A DNA stretch of 64,000 nt from Ectobius pallidus (lineage: Eukaryota > Arthropoda > Insecta > Blattodea > Ectobiidae): contig CAXKWD010000002.1 in the NCBI GenBank assembly GCA_964059195.1, positions 163,872,559-163,936,558 of the forward strand, given 5' to 3'. The notes below the pieces were generated by a model that was given only the letters and a program-made list of their open reading frames with translations, was not told the origin of the DNA and ran no database searches. Both the position numbers and the translations under genes were made by a program. Of the stretch, positions 1 through 10,079 are shown piece after piece. Numbering within the stretch: the stretch's first letter is position 1; each line of letters opens with the position of its first letter.

Positions 1-1
1 A

Positions 2-366
2 GGCCTGAGCCAGCACATTATCGATACGGGACACCACATGGGGGAGATGGAAATCATTAAAATAGAGCGCGACAAGATCCGGAGGAAGGTTTGCGAGGCT
101 AGGAAAATAATTGAGAGTGGAAGGAACAGTTTAAACAGATACGATGGCGATCTGGGTGAGGAATGGCTGAAGATAATTAGAAGGGTCGCAAGCAAAGGGG
201 ACACGATAAAAGTTCCCCCCCCCCCCGGTGGTTGTTGTTGGTGATGAGGTCGATTTCGATATCCCGAGTGTCTGGAAAAAGCAGTATGGCAGGACCATTG
301 ACTTTATACCTAGCGTGGAATACGATCAAGGGGGCTGTGATGGGAGCCGGGTGGAGAATTCTTGAA
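2..366 (+). pseudogene. Penelope-like element, C-terminal GIY-YIG region (fragment)
   Basis: An open frame enters from the window edge and reads GLSQHIIDTGHHMGE, then a charged stretch with WLKII. This resembles the end of the GIY-YIG endonuclease region of Penelope-like retroelements (ALAEHxxxTGH-type motif). The frame stops at 242-244 just after a long C run (about 214-225). In another frame the peptide continues as VVVVGDEVDFDIPSVW to about 366, so the C run has probably slipped. The catalytic GIY-YIG motif would lie upstream of the window. A hammerhead-like motif follows at 420-449, as in the other PLE copies here. Family assignment is by motif only. Confidence 0.4.
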
Positions 367-419
367 CGAGGTCAATAGAAGGGGGGTGTGGTTTTGAACG
401 TATAACCTAGAAGCAGTAT

Positions 420-449
420 TCAGTTGCATCTGAGGAAGACCCCGTGGTG
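420..449 (+). ncRNA. Hammerhead-ribozyme-like motif, 5' half (3' half at 2847-2876)
   Basis: Removing the hAT insertion at 450-2846 and one TSD copy restores a continuous motif. It contains CTGAGGA (430-436), a stem II of ACCCC/GGGG with extra AG/CT pairs, GAAA (2860-2863), a minimal stem III AC/GT and a U at the cleavage position. Stem I can form from GCAT with AGTT outside it, pairing ATG and AACT (2868-2876). All core positions of the CUGANGA...GAAA consensus are present. Hammerheads with minimal stem III are known from Penelope-like elements; activity is inference. Confidence 0.4.
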
Positions 450-461
450 TAGTGATGGGTC

Positions 462-1388
462 CAGTGGTGATATTCAGCCGGTTCGCACCGGTTCGCGAGA
501 ACCGGTTGTTAAATATCTTGTAGGTTCTCCGAACCGGTAGTTTCACAATGAGTGATTGCCTTTTTCCAAGATCAGATTCACGCCAATCCACAACAGTGAT
601 AATACATATATATGAATTTGCTAGAACCAAAACACGCCATTTATGTTCGCTAGCGGTGGACTACCACCATAGGTAGCGGGCGTGGGGTTAAGTTGGAAAT
701 TTTTAACCACTTGCCGACAAGATGGAAGGCCACCGTGCTACCAACACCTCCCGGGTGGGACTCTAATTTATTTCTTCAAAGTTTATAATTATGGGGACCT
801 TTGGAGGAAAGATATTAGGTAACAACTAAAATAAAATAAATTTAAATGAAGTAAAACATGCAATAACTATTGAGTAGCGCTGCAACAAGCAAAATCGAAA
901 ACCAACTTTTCCCCGTTATCCGTATGTAGGGTTACACTTAGAACAGCAATGTGTGAAATTAACTCTTCTCTATAATATTGTCGAACGTAATAATGTCTTC
1001 AGTCTTTTCAAAGCGGAAAAAAGTATTTCGGAAAATGCTGGGAAAACTGGCATTAACAGAGTAAATTTCAAGGATTCAGAAACAATTACAAACGATCGCG
1101 ATCGTACTAAGTTAATTGAAACAAGGGAGATCATGTTACTTGTGTCAACGCTTGTATAAACCTATAGGCTAGCCTGATTTTGGTTTTGCACCGACTAAAC
1201 ATGACTTTTTTTTAGTAATAACAGGCCTAATAAATATTTAATATAATTCACAGCAAATTGGGTGGGCTTGAGCCCCACGGGCCCATATAAGTTGACGCCA
1301 CTGGACAAAATAGCGCATTTTGCTATTTTGAATCAACATCAAATACCCTGATGAGAACCGGTTGTTAAACTGTTTGAATATCACCATG
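462..1388. mobile_element. Nested hAT-type MITE (inner)
   Basis: Left end CAGTGGTGATATTCA and right end TGAATATCACCATG are inverted. The 8-bp duplications GATGGGTC lie at 454-461 and 1389-1396. The motif GAGAACCGGTTGTTAAA occurs near both ends (about 500 and 1353). It inserted 12 bp inside the left end of the outer hAT, so it is the younger of the two. It is 927 bp with no transposase-like frame. Confidence 0.82.
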
Positions 1389-1956
1389 GATGGGTCGAAC
1401 CAGTTCATTTATGTGAACTACTTCACTATCTCTCACTGTTCTCTGTGAACGCTTCAAATGAAGTAGTTCGTTCGTGAAGTACATTTTCCCTCCTGGCCGG
1501 CCTTACCCATAAGCTATTTTTTCTTTGCCACTCTTCTGTATGAACACTTCAAAAATGAAGTGCTCTTTGAAGTGTTCTTTCTCATAACATCGTTCACAAA
1601 GCTCACGCTCTCTCCTTCACACACATTTACCTGGGGAGAAATACTTGGGGTATCCAACGCGATTTGCAAGCACGGTTGTTTTCAGACCGGAGGGGGACAT
1701 AAAGATACGTGACTTGACATAAAACACTTGACTTATTTGGTATGTAAAAAGGGAACATCGCTGTTTCCAACTTCGCTAATCTAAAATTTCTTATGGTTTA
1801 AAAAAATAGTTATACGGTACATATTTTTTTTAATAATACGTTACTGCAATAAAATAATTTAATTTGCAGGATATCTTAATCGGCAATTAATTAATTTTAA
1901 TTTTCGTTTTTATTATTGATAGAAACACGTACATACTGACTTGGTTATCATGTTAA

Positions 1957-2335
1957 AAAAAAGTGTGCGTGGAACGCCACGCGACAAAATTTTAATTTTT
2001 GGATTATTGGATTTTTTAAATTTTGGATTGTTGGACTTTTTAATATTGGATTTTTTATATTTTAAATTTTGGAATTTTGGACGTTTTTTATTATTGAATT
2101 TTGGATTTTTAATTTTGGTTTTCATTTTTAAATTTTTAAATTTTCAATTTTTTATGTTTTAAATTTTGGATATTTAGATTTTTTAATTTTGGATTTTTTA
2201 TATTTTATATTTTGGAATTTTGGACGTTTGGATCTTTTTCTTTTGGATTTTTTTAATTTTTGGGTCTTTGAATTTTTTATAATTTTTTTATTTTGGATTT
2301 TCGATTTTTTAATTTTGGATTTTTTAATTTTTTAA
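1957..2335 (+). repeat. AT-rich minisatellite with conserved leader (copy 1)
   Basis: A leader reading AGTGTGCGTGGAACGCCACG, containing the inverted pair GCGTGG/CCACGC, is followed by about 350 bp of irregular TTTTGGATTTTTTAAA-like units. The same leader and array type recur at 41733-42165 inside an unrelated P-type element. Open frames here (both strands) are compositional and not genes. Confidence 0.7.
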
Positions 2336-3258
2336 ACTTCGGATAATCCTAATCATTGAGTTGAATGTTTTCTGTGCTGTCCGTTCCGTCACACCTCACT
2401 AATTTCGTGACGATTTTGAGCGTTACATTAATTTCATGACGATTTTTTAGCGTTACACAAGCTTTCGATTTACCCCTACCGCGGCTAAAGAAGCTTCACT
2501 TCAAAAATTATATGTGTTTTTAAGCTATTGGTATTGCCTGAAAGCTCCACGGTAACACAAAGTAAATAATTTGAAAGTGAAGTAGAGTGACAAACAAACG
2601 AGATCGGAATGAGTAAAGCATTCACTGAGTTGGATTTAACCTCTTTGAAGTGTTGAAGTGTATGAATGAGTGAAGTAGAAAATAAACGAAAGTCACTTGG
2701 CACGGATGAGTTGGATAACCTCATGAACTGTTTGAACTGTTTGAACTGTTTGAACTACTAGTTCATTAAAAATGAGTAACTCATTCACACTTCAAACGAG
2801 TGAAGCGTTCATTTTGAACGACTCGCTCACAAGTTACCCATCACTACCGTGGTGGGGCTGAAACGTTATGAGAACTTTTTCGGAGTGATCCATTGCAATA
2901 AATGTTTTCATTTCTGTGTTTTATGATAATCAGATAAGTTCTTCTTTACATGAATAAAACAATTAAACACATACATGGAAGGGGGGTCTCCGCATATTAT
3001 CCTCACTGCCCTCTTTGGCAGTAGTAGAAGTTTGTTTGTGCAAGCATGGTTGTCCCACAGCAAGACTCCATAGCTTAGATGACTGTACATATGACTGTAA
3101 TAAACAGTTGTCAAAGTTGTTTTACTATTACTGTGACTAGGTACTCTTAGCATAAACAGAACTTTCATAACTTTACTTGCTATATATTTGATATGGGAAT
3201 TCCATCCTAAATCAGGGTCGAGATAATTGGCTAGGAACTTAACAGAGGAATCATATGA

Positions 3259-3419
3259 TATATTTATTTTTATTTATTTATTTTGTTACACTGCAAGTGG
3301 GTCAACAACCTAGTGGCAGTGATGCAATTACAGCCATGCAATATCCATGCAATATACATACAATGACACACTATACATACAATTACACACATTAAATATC
3401 ACAACAAGCTATCTACATA
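3259..3419 (-). mobile_element. Short retroelement 3' end or SINE inside the LINE
   Basis: The LINE frame is interrupted by a block ending, on the minus strand, in an AAATAAATAAATAAAAATAAA-type tail. CATATGA flanks it at 3252-3258 and 3420-3426, the likely TSD. No coding sequence is seen. The tail at the low-coordinate end gives minus orientation. Confidence 0.5.
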
Positions 3420-4007
3420 CATATGAAGATCTGCGTAAACTAAATTTGATACTGACCGTTTTATTTTGATTGAGACTAAGTTTATTAGAATTGCACCAAT
3501 CCTGTATTTGTAAAAAAATCATTTCAAGTTTACTGTCTAGATTATCATTGCTTGCACTACAGATATTCAAGGCTAGATCATCCGCAAAAAAGATAAGTTT
3601 CTAGGCATCCATCCCTTTTGCTATCAGGAAGATCATTGATATAAATAAAAAATAACACTGATCCAAGTACAGAGCCCTGTGGGACACCATACTTCACACG
3701 TCCAAAATAAGAATGTTTCCAATTTAAATACACACCACAAGACGACTATCAATCAGATATGAACACAAAATGTTAATGCTTTTGGAGTGAAAACCATAAA
3801 AAACAAGTTTACTCAGAATTTCATGAGAGATTGTATCGAATGCTTTTGTGAGGCAAATGAAACACCAGCGTGTCAAGTCACTACATTCAAGTACACCTTA
3901 GCTTCTCTTTGTGAATGCTGTTATGGCTTTAACAGTACTATGGCCAGCTCGAAATCCAACTTGCTTAGGCAAAAACAATATCTTATTTTCAAAGTATTGA
4001 ATTATCT

Positions 4008-4242
4008 TAATTCACTTGGAATTGGGAAACACAATGAAGTGTAATAATATAAAACACATTATCACCCAGAGCACTTCATTAAATTAACTAACTTACTAGT
4101 TAGTTAATTTAATTTAATTTAGTGAATTTAATAATAATAAATAAATTGCAGCCAAATAGCCATACTTCAAAGATAGTTTACAATGGTAGTTTACATGTGA
4201 ATTTAATGAAGTAGTGAGTGCTCTGGGTCATAATGTGTTTTA
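4008..4242. mobile_element. Small fold-back element made of PLE termini
   Basis: It is flanked by a 13-bp duplication TATTGAATTATCT (3995-4007 and 4243-4255), and the LINE frame reads through once it is removed. Its left end (GAATTGGGAAACACAATGAA...) and right end (...ATGTGTTTTA) match the two ends of the large PLE composite at 36860-40535, including the ~40 bp present only on the left. Inner sequence (TTGCAGCCAAATAGCC) is not PLE coding. It looks like a non-autonomous derivative mobilised by the PLE machinery. Confidence 0.7.
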
Positions 4243-5222
4243 TATTGAATTATCTGTTTATTCAGCAAGATCTCAAAAGCCTTCGACACTATGGGAATAA
4301 TACTCTTAGGTCTGTAATTAGAGTATTCTGATTTCTTCCTTTCTTGTGAACAGTAATAACTTTACCCATTTTAAAAGAATCAGGAAAAGTACCACTATCA
4401 ATGTAGATATTAAACATGTCTGTTAGAGGTTCACATAATTTTAATATTTTAGAGTTGAGGTTATAAACATCAACACAAGAACTGTTACTGAGCTTTAACA
4501 TGAGAGAATAAACATCCTCATTAGACACATGGGTAAATCTGAACAGGCTTCTAGTCTGACTTATATTATTATAATATATTAAATCTACGGGATTATCACT
4601 ATATTTTATGTTATTAACAATCTCATAATCTTGATCGGTAAAAAGGGAATTCAGTTTGTCAATATCCAAATCAACATCAATTGTATTTTGCTTAGAAACG
4701 TTATTTAGTAGATGTGAAACCACAGACTACGTAGTATTGGAAGAATTATTTGAGTAATTTATCTTAGTAACTTTGAACAGGTTCCTGTAACCATTTCGGA
4801 GCTTGTTATAGGTATTATGTATTATGTATTCTTAAGTTTGGTCATCCCATATTGTGTACACAATTCATAGTAAAACGTAAATGTTTCTTTTAAACTGTGG
4901 AGCTCTCCCATGAACCACTTGTTATCTTTATCCCTCTCTACAGGTTTAGGTTTAAAAACAGTAAAAAGAAAAGTTCTATCTGCAACATTTGATAAAATTG
5001 ATAAAAAATAGTTGGCTTTCTCATTGGTATCAACTATGCCATACATTGTTGTCCAACTTAATAGCTTTAACAGAAATATAAAATAATAAATACTTAACAA
5101 CTAAAAGAGCGCTTAAGTTTCGGCTTGAAATTTTCACCAGTATCATATTTTTCTATGTTGGTTTGAAGAAGTATGGCAATATGGTCAGACGCTATAGTAG
5201 GCACAACATTATCCGAACAAAT

Positions 5223-5982
5223 TTTGTCAACTACATGCTGCTAGTTGTTTAATATCTGGCTGATAATTGGTAAGTGCAGTTCGCACGAGTTCACTAAAAT
5301 GTTCATCAGTTAGTTCAGATCAATATTTAGATTTAATGAACTTAAGAGTTCAGTACAGAGATTCACACACAAGTAGTCCCAAATCTTTTGAGCACAATCT
5401 TTTGTTAGTAGGTATTTTTCTTCTGGAACTTTCTTCCAAAATTCTATGGCCGAAACACCACTTTGTTGAAGTCCTTTTAGTCCTTTGTCCTCTTGCAGTT
5501 CTAGTAGCTCCAACTCTACTCCAATTGTATACTTTGTAATTGGTGATGAAACAGGAAAGCCAGTGCCCACAACATCAACAGCAAAAGGATTTTCCAGGAA
5601 TGAAAATGGTTTAAGTGTTCTCAAATCATTAAATCTGCCATTGATTTCTTTAGCAAGACCAGACATTTTACACAAATAATCTTCTGTTTCCACCTGAACG
5701 TCAGGAAGGTTTTCAGTAATTTTCTTCAAACAATTGAAATGAGTGAATGTTTTAGTCTCAAGGTCTTTCTGGAAGAGTCTTAATTTGCTCTGAAAACTAA
5801 ATACACACTGTGCTAAATCAGAAATAAGTTTTTCACTTCCTTGTAATATGTTTTTATTAAATTATATTAAGTATATAGTTTTTAAAATCTGTATCGTATT
5901 TCTCTTATATTGGTTTCAAGAGCAGCATGAGATTAGCTCAAGAGCAGCATGTGGCTCGCAAACTTTGTTGTGGCCACTCCTG
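5223..5982 (-). pseudogene. hAT transposase C-terminal fragment with 5' TIR-like end
   Basis: The minus-strand frame 5729-5310 includes PFSFLENPFAVDV and VSAIEFWKKVPEEKYLLTKD; upstream in frame is GSEKLISDLAQCVFSFQSKL (5840-5760). After a frameshift LTDEHFSELVRTALTNYQPD follows (about 5300-5240). This is the C-terminal dimerisation region of hAT transposases of the SCAND3/ZBED9-like group. At 5941-5982 the minus strand reads CAGGAGTGGCC...GAGCCACATG, like a hAT TIR. The N-terminal catalytic part is deleted. The fragment abuts the LINE. Confidence 0.65.
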
Positions 5983-6406
5983 GTAAAGGGTATTCACAAT
6001 AGATCTATTAAGGTCGCAGTGTTGAGAAGTCGAATGGCTTACACTACCCCTCATTAATCTAATCTGAGTTCCTTTTGATGTCAACATTATTCTACAATGC
6101 TCTGCTACAGCTGCCACCTCCGCTCCGTGTGCTTAACTATGTGGATAGTATTATGCATAATTTAGATATCTGTACAAAAAATGTTACTTAAGAAGGTGAA
6201 TGTACAATTAATTTTAATTAACACCTCCCATTGTGGTACATGCTGCAGTCAATATAACAGTGCAGTATAACAGTGAGCTGCATTGCGGCATGGCAGACAA
6301 ATGATGGTGTTGGCAGCATCGTACAATCGTTCGTCGACAGACCGTATAACCACAGGTAGCAGCAATTGCAAAACCACAGTTAAGTATGATTGATGCTGTT
6401 CTGTTA
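5983..6406. other. No feature recognised
   Basis: The stretch between the hAT fragment and the mariner-type element holds no supported coding sequence. It is mixed composition with a few GCTGCA/ATAACAGTG repeats around 6240-6280. Confidence 0.4.
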
Positions 6407-6408
6407 TA

Positions 6409-7326
6409 CAGAGTCCGCCAGAAAAATGTATACACTCTTTGTCAGACTGTATCGGGATATTGTATCGGGATATTACCAGTATATTACCAGTATGTTGTAG
6501 TATGGTCTTTCGCTCAACAGATGCCGTTACTTTCAAAACGATAGTGACAAAACAAAATGGCTGGAGCACGCTGAACGTTCGAACAGCGAAAATGCATTCT
6601 GAAGTGGTTTATCAGGTTTGATAATGCCGTTGAAGTGCAGCATCAGTGGAGGCAGGAGTTTGAATCAGAACCCCCAACCCACCTAACAATTAAACGCATT
6701 ATTGGCAAGTTTGAGGCACATGGAATGATTTGTGATATTCATAAAGGAAGATCAGGAAGACCGCGTACAGCTACAAGTCCTGCTTCGTCGGATCTCGCGT
6801 TGGAAAAGTTTGTTACTTCTCCACTAAAGTCTGCTATGCAATGTGCGCGTGAAGTGGGGATTAGCAGTACAAGTGTACGACGAATTCTGAAAGGTGCTAA
6901 GTGGAAACCTTACATTCCACGATTACTGCATGTGATTAATGATGACGATCCTGATTGGACGAAGAGGGCCCATTGAGTTCCCTCCACAGTCGCCATATTT
7001 AACCCCTGTGGACTCTTACTTATGGGGAACTGTGAAAGATCAAGATTATCGACGTAACCCACGCACGTTGGAGGAACTTCGCCAGGAGATTACAGCGGCA
7101 TGTGCTGCGATCTCCATTGAAACATTGACCGATGTAGCTGCGGCAACTGCTCATCGTTCAGTAATGTTTCTGGCCACCAACGGCCAATATTTTGAACATC
7201 TAATGTAACCACTGAACTAAGAAAGCACTACCGGTTCGTGTTTGATTAGTATTTAAATTTAAAAAAACAAACCTAATAAATAGTTTCGTTCCTTAAAGTG
7301 TGTATACATTTTTCTGGCGGACCCTG
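6409..7326 (+). mobile_element. Mariner/Tc1-like (DUF4817 type) element, internally deleted
   Basis: The inverted ends CAGAGTCCGCCAGAAAAATG and CATTTTTCTGGCGGACCCTG share about 25 bp and are flanked by TA at 6407-6408 and 7327-7328. TA duplication and this gene content fit the Tc1/mariner superfamily. The 918-bp length is too short for an intact transposase gene; the central part is missing. Confidence 0.85.
6553..7208 (+). pseudogene. Mariner-like transposase remnant (DUF4817 HTH plus C-terminus)
   Basis: Frame 6635-6976 reads QHQWRQEFESEPPTHLTIKR then a GRSGRPRT hinge and STSVRRILKGAKWKPYIP, the tandem helix-turn-helix N-terminus of the DUF4817 group. Frame 6939-7208 continues with FPPQSPYLTPVDSYLWGTVK, containing the last catalytic Asp region, and a C-terminal helix block. 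The segment with the first two catalytic Asp residues is gone, and the join shifts frame. An N-terminal piece before 6635 (NGWSTLNVRTAKMHSEVVY) has a broken frame. It cannot be active. Confidence 0.85.
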
Positions 7327-7332
7327 TATTAT

Positions 7333-8258
7333 TGTAACAAGGGCTCGTCAGGGTTCGAAATCAGAACACCGAGTTTCTAATTGAAGGATGGAGGATTCTT
7401 TATTTCCTATAAACAGTGGTCAATACAGCCAGAAAACTCCTGAATGTTCTCCAAATCACTCTTCTGTCCGGTGCTCACTTCCATGTCACAGCACTGTCCC
7501 AGTCCAGTCCAGATCAGCTCAACAACTCTTCCGTTCACTAGTTCCTCCGTTCACCCTTCTCTCTGGTCACTAGTTCCCCGTTGACTAGGTCTTCCGTTCG
7601 CGGGTCCCTGTTGACTAGTCCCTCCGGTCACTGGCTCCTCAGCTTCCCCAGTCCTCAGCTGCGCTGATCGGTTCACTCCGTCCAGGTCCTCAGCTCCTCA
7701 AGCCACACTTACTTGAGGTCGCGCTGATCAGTGCTCTCCGTCCAGTTCACACTCTGACGCTAACTCTCTCCCGCTGTTACTGACTGTTCTCCCATTGACT
7801 GGCTCATTACTCCTCGCGGACCGACTCCCTCTGACTGGCCGTTGCTGTTACTCTCCTCGACTGACTGTCTCTCTGATTGACTGCTACTGCTACTCTCGAA
7901 CTGAACTGAACTATGTTACTGTTACTGACTTACTTACTGGCTGGCTCTGCCTGCTCGCGGCCCTATATATAGGCCCGACGAATATTCTAGAGCCGATGTT
8001 TCGAAAGTTCCGCCCGCGTGGAATCTGGAATGCGCGCTGCGGCGCGCGGGCAACACCCCTTAGCGCGAGCTCCTCCCTACAGGCCTTCCCCCATGAAGCG
8101 TGGCCCAATCGCTGCCGTTGTCACGTCCACTAGCACTCGCTCGACTGCCGCCCGTCCACTAGGAGGCCGCGATGTTTCTAGACTCCGTCGTTCTGGCAGT
8201 TTCTAGGTGAATCCTTTTTTCTGTCAATTTCTAAGCAAGTCTTTTCTGGGCTTTGTGA

Positions 8259-8260
<2 letters not shown>
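7333..8260 (-). mobile_element. Solo LTR of an LTR retrotransposon
   Basis: A 928-bp block starts TGTAACAAGG and ends TTTGTGACA with TTAT on both sides (7329-7332 and 8261-8264). No coding sequence or second LTR is present. On the minus strand, two nGAAnnTTCn heat-shock-type sites (8003-8010 and 7980-7987) lie just upstream of TATATATA (7964-7971). A GGAAATAAAGAAT polyadenylation signal lies near 7405, giving U3-R-U5 order and minus orientation. The region after the TATA box is degenerate CAGT/AACAG tandem sequence, so open frames there are not genes. Gypsy or Bel type cannot be told. Confidence 0.65.
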
Positions 8261-8303
<43 letters not shown>

Positions 8304-8326
8304 TACTACTACTACTACTACTACTA
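8261..8326 (+). repeat. (TTA)n-(CTA)n microsatellite
   Basis: About 40 bp of TTA units pass into about 24 bp of CTA units directly beside the solo LTR, which targeted TTAT at its edge. The leucine-rich open frame covering it is an artefact. Confidence 0.93.
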
Positions 8327-8479
8327 AACTTATATTGCACATTTTTACTGCATATAGGTCATATCACGTGTTTAAAATGTTTGCATGAACCCGCAGTCTA
8401 TTGTAACAACTCATTCGCATGCATCTGTTTCAGTGATATCTTCTTTTGAGATACAGTTTAAACAATTATAATAGAGGCA

Positions 8480-8640
8480 ATGAGTTAAGGAAAATAAACC
8501 AAGTCCTATAAATTCGGCCTTTGCCTTTGCAAATGGAGGAAACCATGAAAAACCCAAGTCAAACTTTGCAGCCATGAGGCCTGATTTGAACCCAGGACCT
8601 CTTCCCTATTAGCCTATACTACATTGCTGTAATTGTTTTT
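8480..8640 (-). mobile_element. tRNA-derived SINE
   Basis: The minus strand reads a B-box-like GGTCCTGGGTTCAAATC (about 8606-8590). It is followed by TGGGTTTTTCATGGTTTCC and a GCAAAGGCAAAGGCCG block, reminiscent of the conserved body of insect tRNA SINEs. The A box is weak and the exact ends and TSD are not clear. Confidence 0.5.
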
Positions 8641-8649
8641 GGTGTGTTC

Positions 8650-10000
8650 ATTACGACTGAGTTAAACTGACTGCATTTCACAATAATAAGTAGACTACTA
8701 TTTTCTTGTTACTATGGGCAACAAAATATCATTCATATTGTAGCAGGTCATTTTCTGCTACGCGTCATTTTGAAGTTTTTGAATCTGATAATTCCGCAGA
8801 TGGCCATTTTTCTGTGGTGCGCTGCAATCGATTTGCTTGTTCGTTGGGAGTGTAGTGGGCGATGACGATCGCTCGTTATTACCGAAGGATTGCTTAGTGA
8901 GTGTGGATCATGCTTCTTGATTTGGCCAGGAGAGACGGGGAGCTTCGGGATATTTGTGAGTCTCAGAAAATGTAGGATATATGCATTCTTAATCAAGCGA
9001 TATATGTTTTTCTCTTATCTTCTTTCTCTGCACAAATGTAAGTAAGCTTTTTCAATATTCTGCTAATGATACTGTTTCTTTTCGATGTGTTGCTGCGTAA
9101 GGTTCAAAGCTCCTATAGCTCAAATAATAGTTCAGAACAACAAGGAAACCTTTCATTCTGTGATCGATGCTGTTATTTGCATTATTTAATGTATACAGTT
9201 AAATGTGTGCAGTTCGTGGAAATGCCCACGAAATTTCTAGAATCACGTATCGTGATCTAGGTCATTCAGACAAAATGATGTAAATTCTCATGTGTGAATT
9301 GCATGTAACTTGCATGTATTAAAGTTAAAACCTAAGGTGCTGTTCCGGGTTAAAAGAAATACTCGTCGAAGTTTTCATCACTCAGTGTAAGGAAATAAAA
9401 TAAAATATATTTGTTTCACAACAATATTCAGATTAAAATTTGAGCATAATCCTAACGTTATTAATACTTTCTGTGACGAAGTTAGGCAGTCTATTTGTCT
9501 TGCCATTGAATGGAATTTTGTTATTTCCTATAAAATACTATGTATAGATTATTTTGGGACAGCATCTTATTTTGCTCTATTATGACTTAGCCTATTTATG
9601 GTACATTCTTGCACAGGCTAGATTTTGTATTGTACAGTCTCTGCTAAAAGTTTCGATATATATAATTCTGTCTGTTTTAATCATTCTCTCATAATTTAGA
9701 AATATCATAGTTATCCTGGTAGAGTTCTTTTATTCTGCTTGAGTAAATATTTGGAATCAGCATATTAACAAAAAGGTCATATATATAATTTTCAGCTACC
9801 CATTTTGCTCTATTGTTTATGCTACAAAGATATAGGCCTATTTCATAATTTAATTGTTTACATATCTGAATAATTATTAAAAAAAAACTATTGTATTCTT
9901 GCATTGACATTCATAGATTTATGATGGCAAAGACTATAATCTTTATTACAGATGTAATATATAATTTCAGAGTAGTGAAAATAAGAGATTATATATATAT
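8650..10000. other. No gene recognised
   Basis: AT-rich sequence with TAGGCCTAT-type words. Short open frames (8748-8996, 9066-9260) show no recognisable domain or coding bias. Confidence 0.4.
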
Positions 10001-10008
10001 ATATATAT

Positions 10009-10078
10009 ACAAATTCAAATACCGAACGCCTTATATATATATATATATATATATAAGGCGTTCGGTATTTGAATTTGT
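10009..10078. repeat. Perfect 70-bp palindrome centred on a TA microsatellite
   Basis: The arm ACAAATTCAAATACCGAACG continues through CCTTATATA... and is mirrored exactly to CGTTCGGTATTTGAATTTGT. A diverged relative of the right arm follows at about 10110-10150 (TCAGTATTCGACTTTGGTAGAACCGATTTTG). It could extrude a cruciform. Open frames on both strands here are shadows of the palindrome. Confidence 0.92.
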
Positions 10079-10079
10079 A

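Larger units (their letters stand above)
450..2846. mobile_element. hAT-type non-autonomous element (outer), carrying nested insertions
   Basis: The ends read TAGTGATGGGT... and ...ACCCATCACTA, with flanking 8-bp duplications CCGTGGTG at 442-449 and 2847-2854. An 8-bp TSD with such TIRs is typical of hAT transposons. No transposase frame is seen. The interior has repeated GTTCATTTT/GAAGTG motifs near both ends (1397-1620 and 2480-2830). It has been invaded by a second hAT (462-1388) and carries an AT-rich minisatellite. It landed inside the hammerhead-like motif of the flanking PLE. Confidence 0.78.
2912..5222 (-). mobile_element. LINE (CR1/Jockey-like APE-type), degraded and interrupted
   Basis: Reading the minus strand from 5222 downward: an endonuclease tail (IASDHIAILLQ), a linker with NKWFMGELHSLKETF (4822-5100), the RT start with SKILKLCEPLTDMF (4289-4723), GFRAGHSTVKAI (about 3960), a palm motif GVPQGSVLGSVLFFIYINDL (about 3640-3700), FFADDL (about 3580) and a thumb YYSHMYSHLSYGVLLWDNHA (2908-3168). 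Stops and frameshifts show it is dead. Insertions sit at 3259-3419 and 4008-4242. The thumb has an apparent in-frame deletion after RIICG. Clade is uncertain. Confidence 0.75.

Noticed and set aside
310..630. 106-aa minus-strand open frame
   Set aside because: It spans both hAT ends and PLE sequence and has no domain; it is a chance frame across an insertion junction.
1913..2162. Two overlapping frames (K/N-rich and F/L-rich)
   Set aside because: They arise from the AT minisatellite read in both directions.
7388..8206. Several GC-rich open frames
   Set aside because: They lie inside the solo LTR, whose CAGT-type tandem sequence stays open by composition.
8207..8449. Leucine-rich 80-aa frame, signal-peptide-like
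   Set aside because: The leucines come from the (TTA)n(CTA)n microsatellite.
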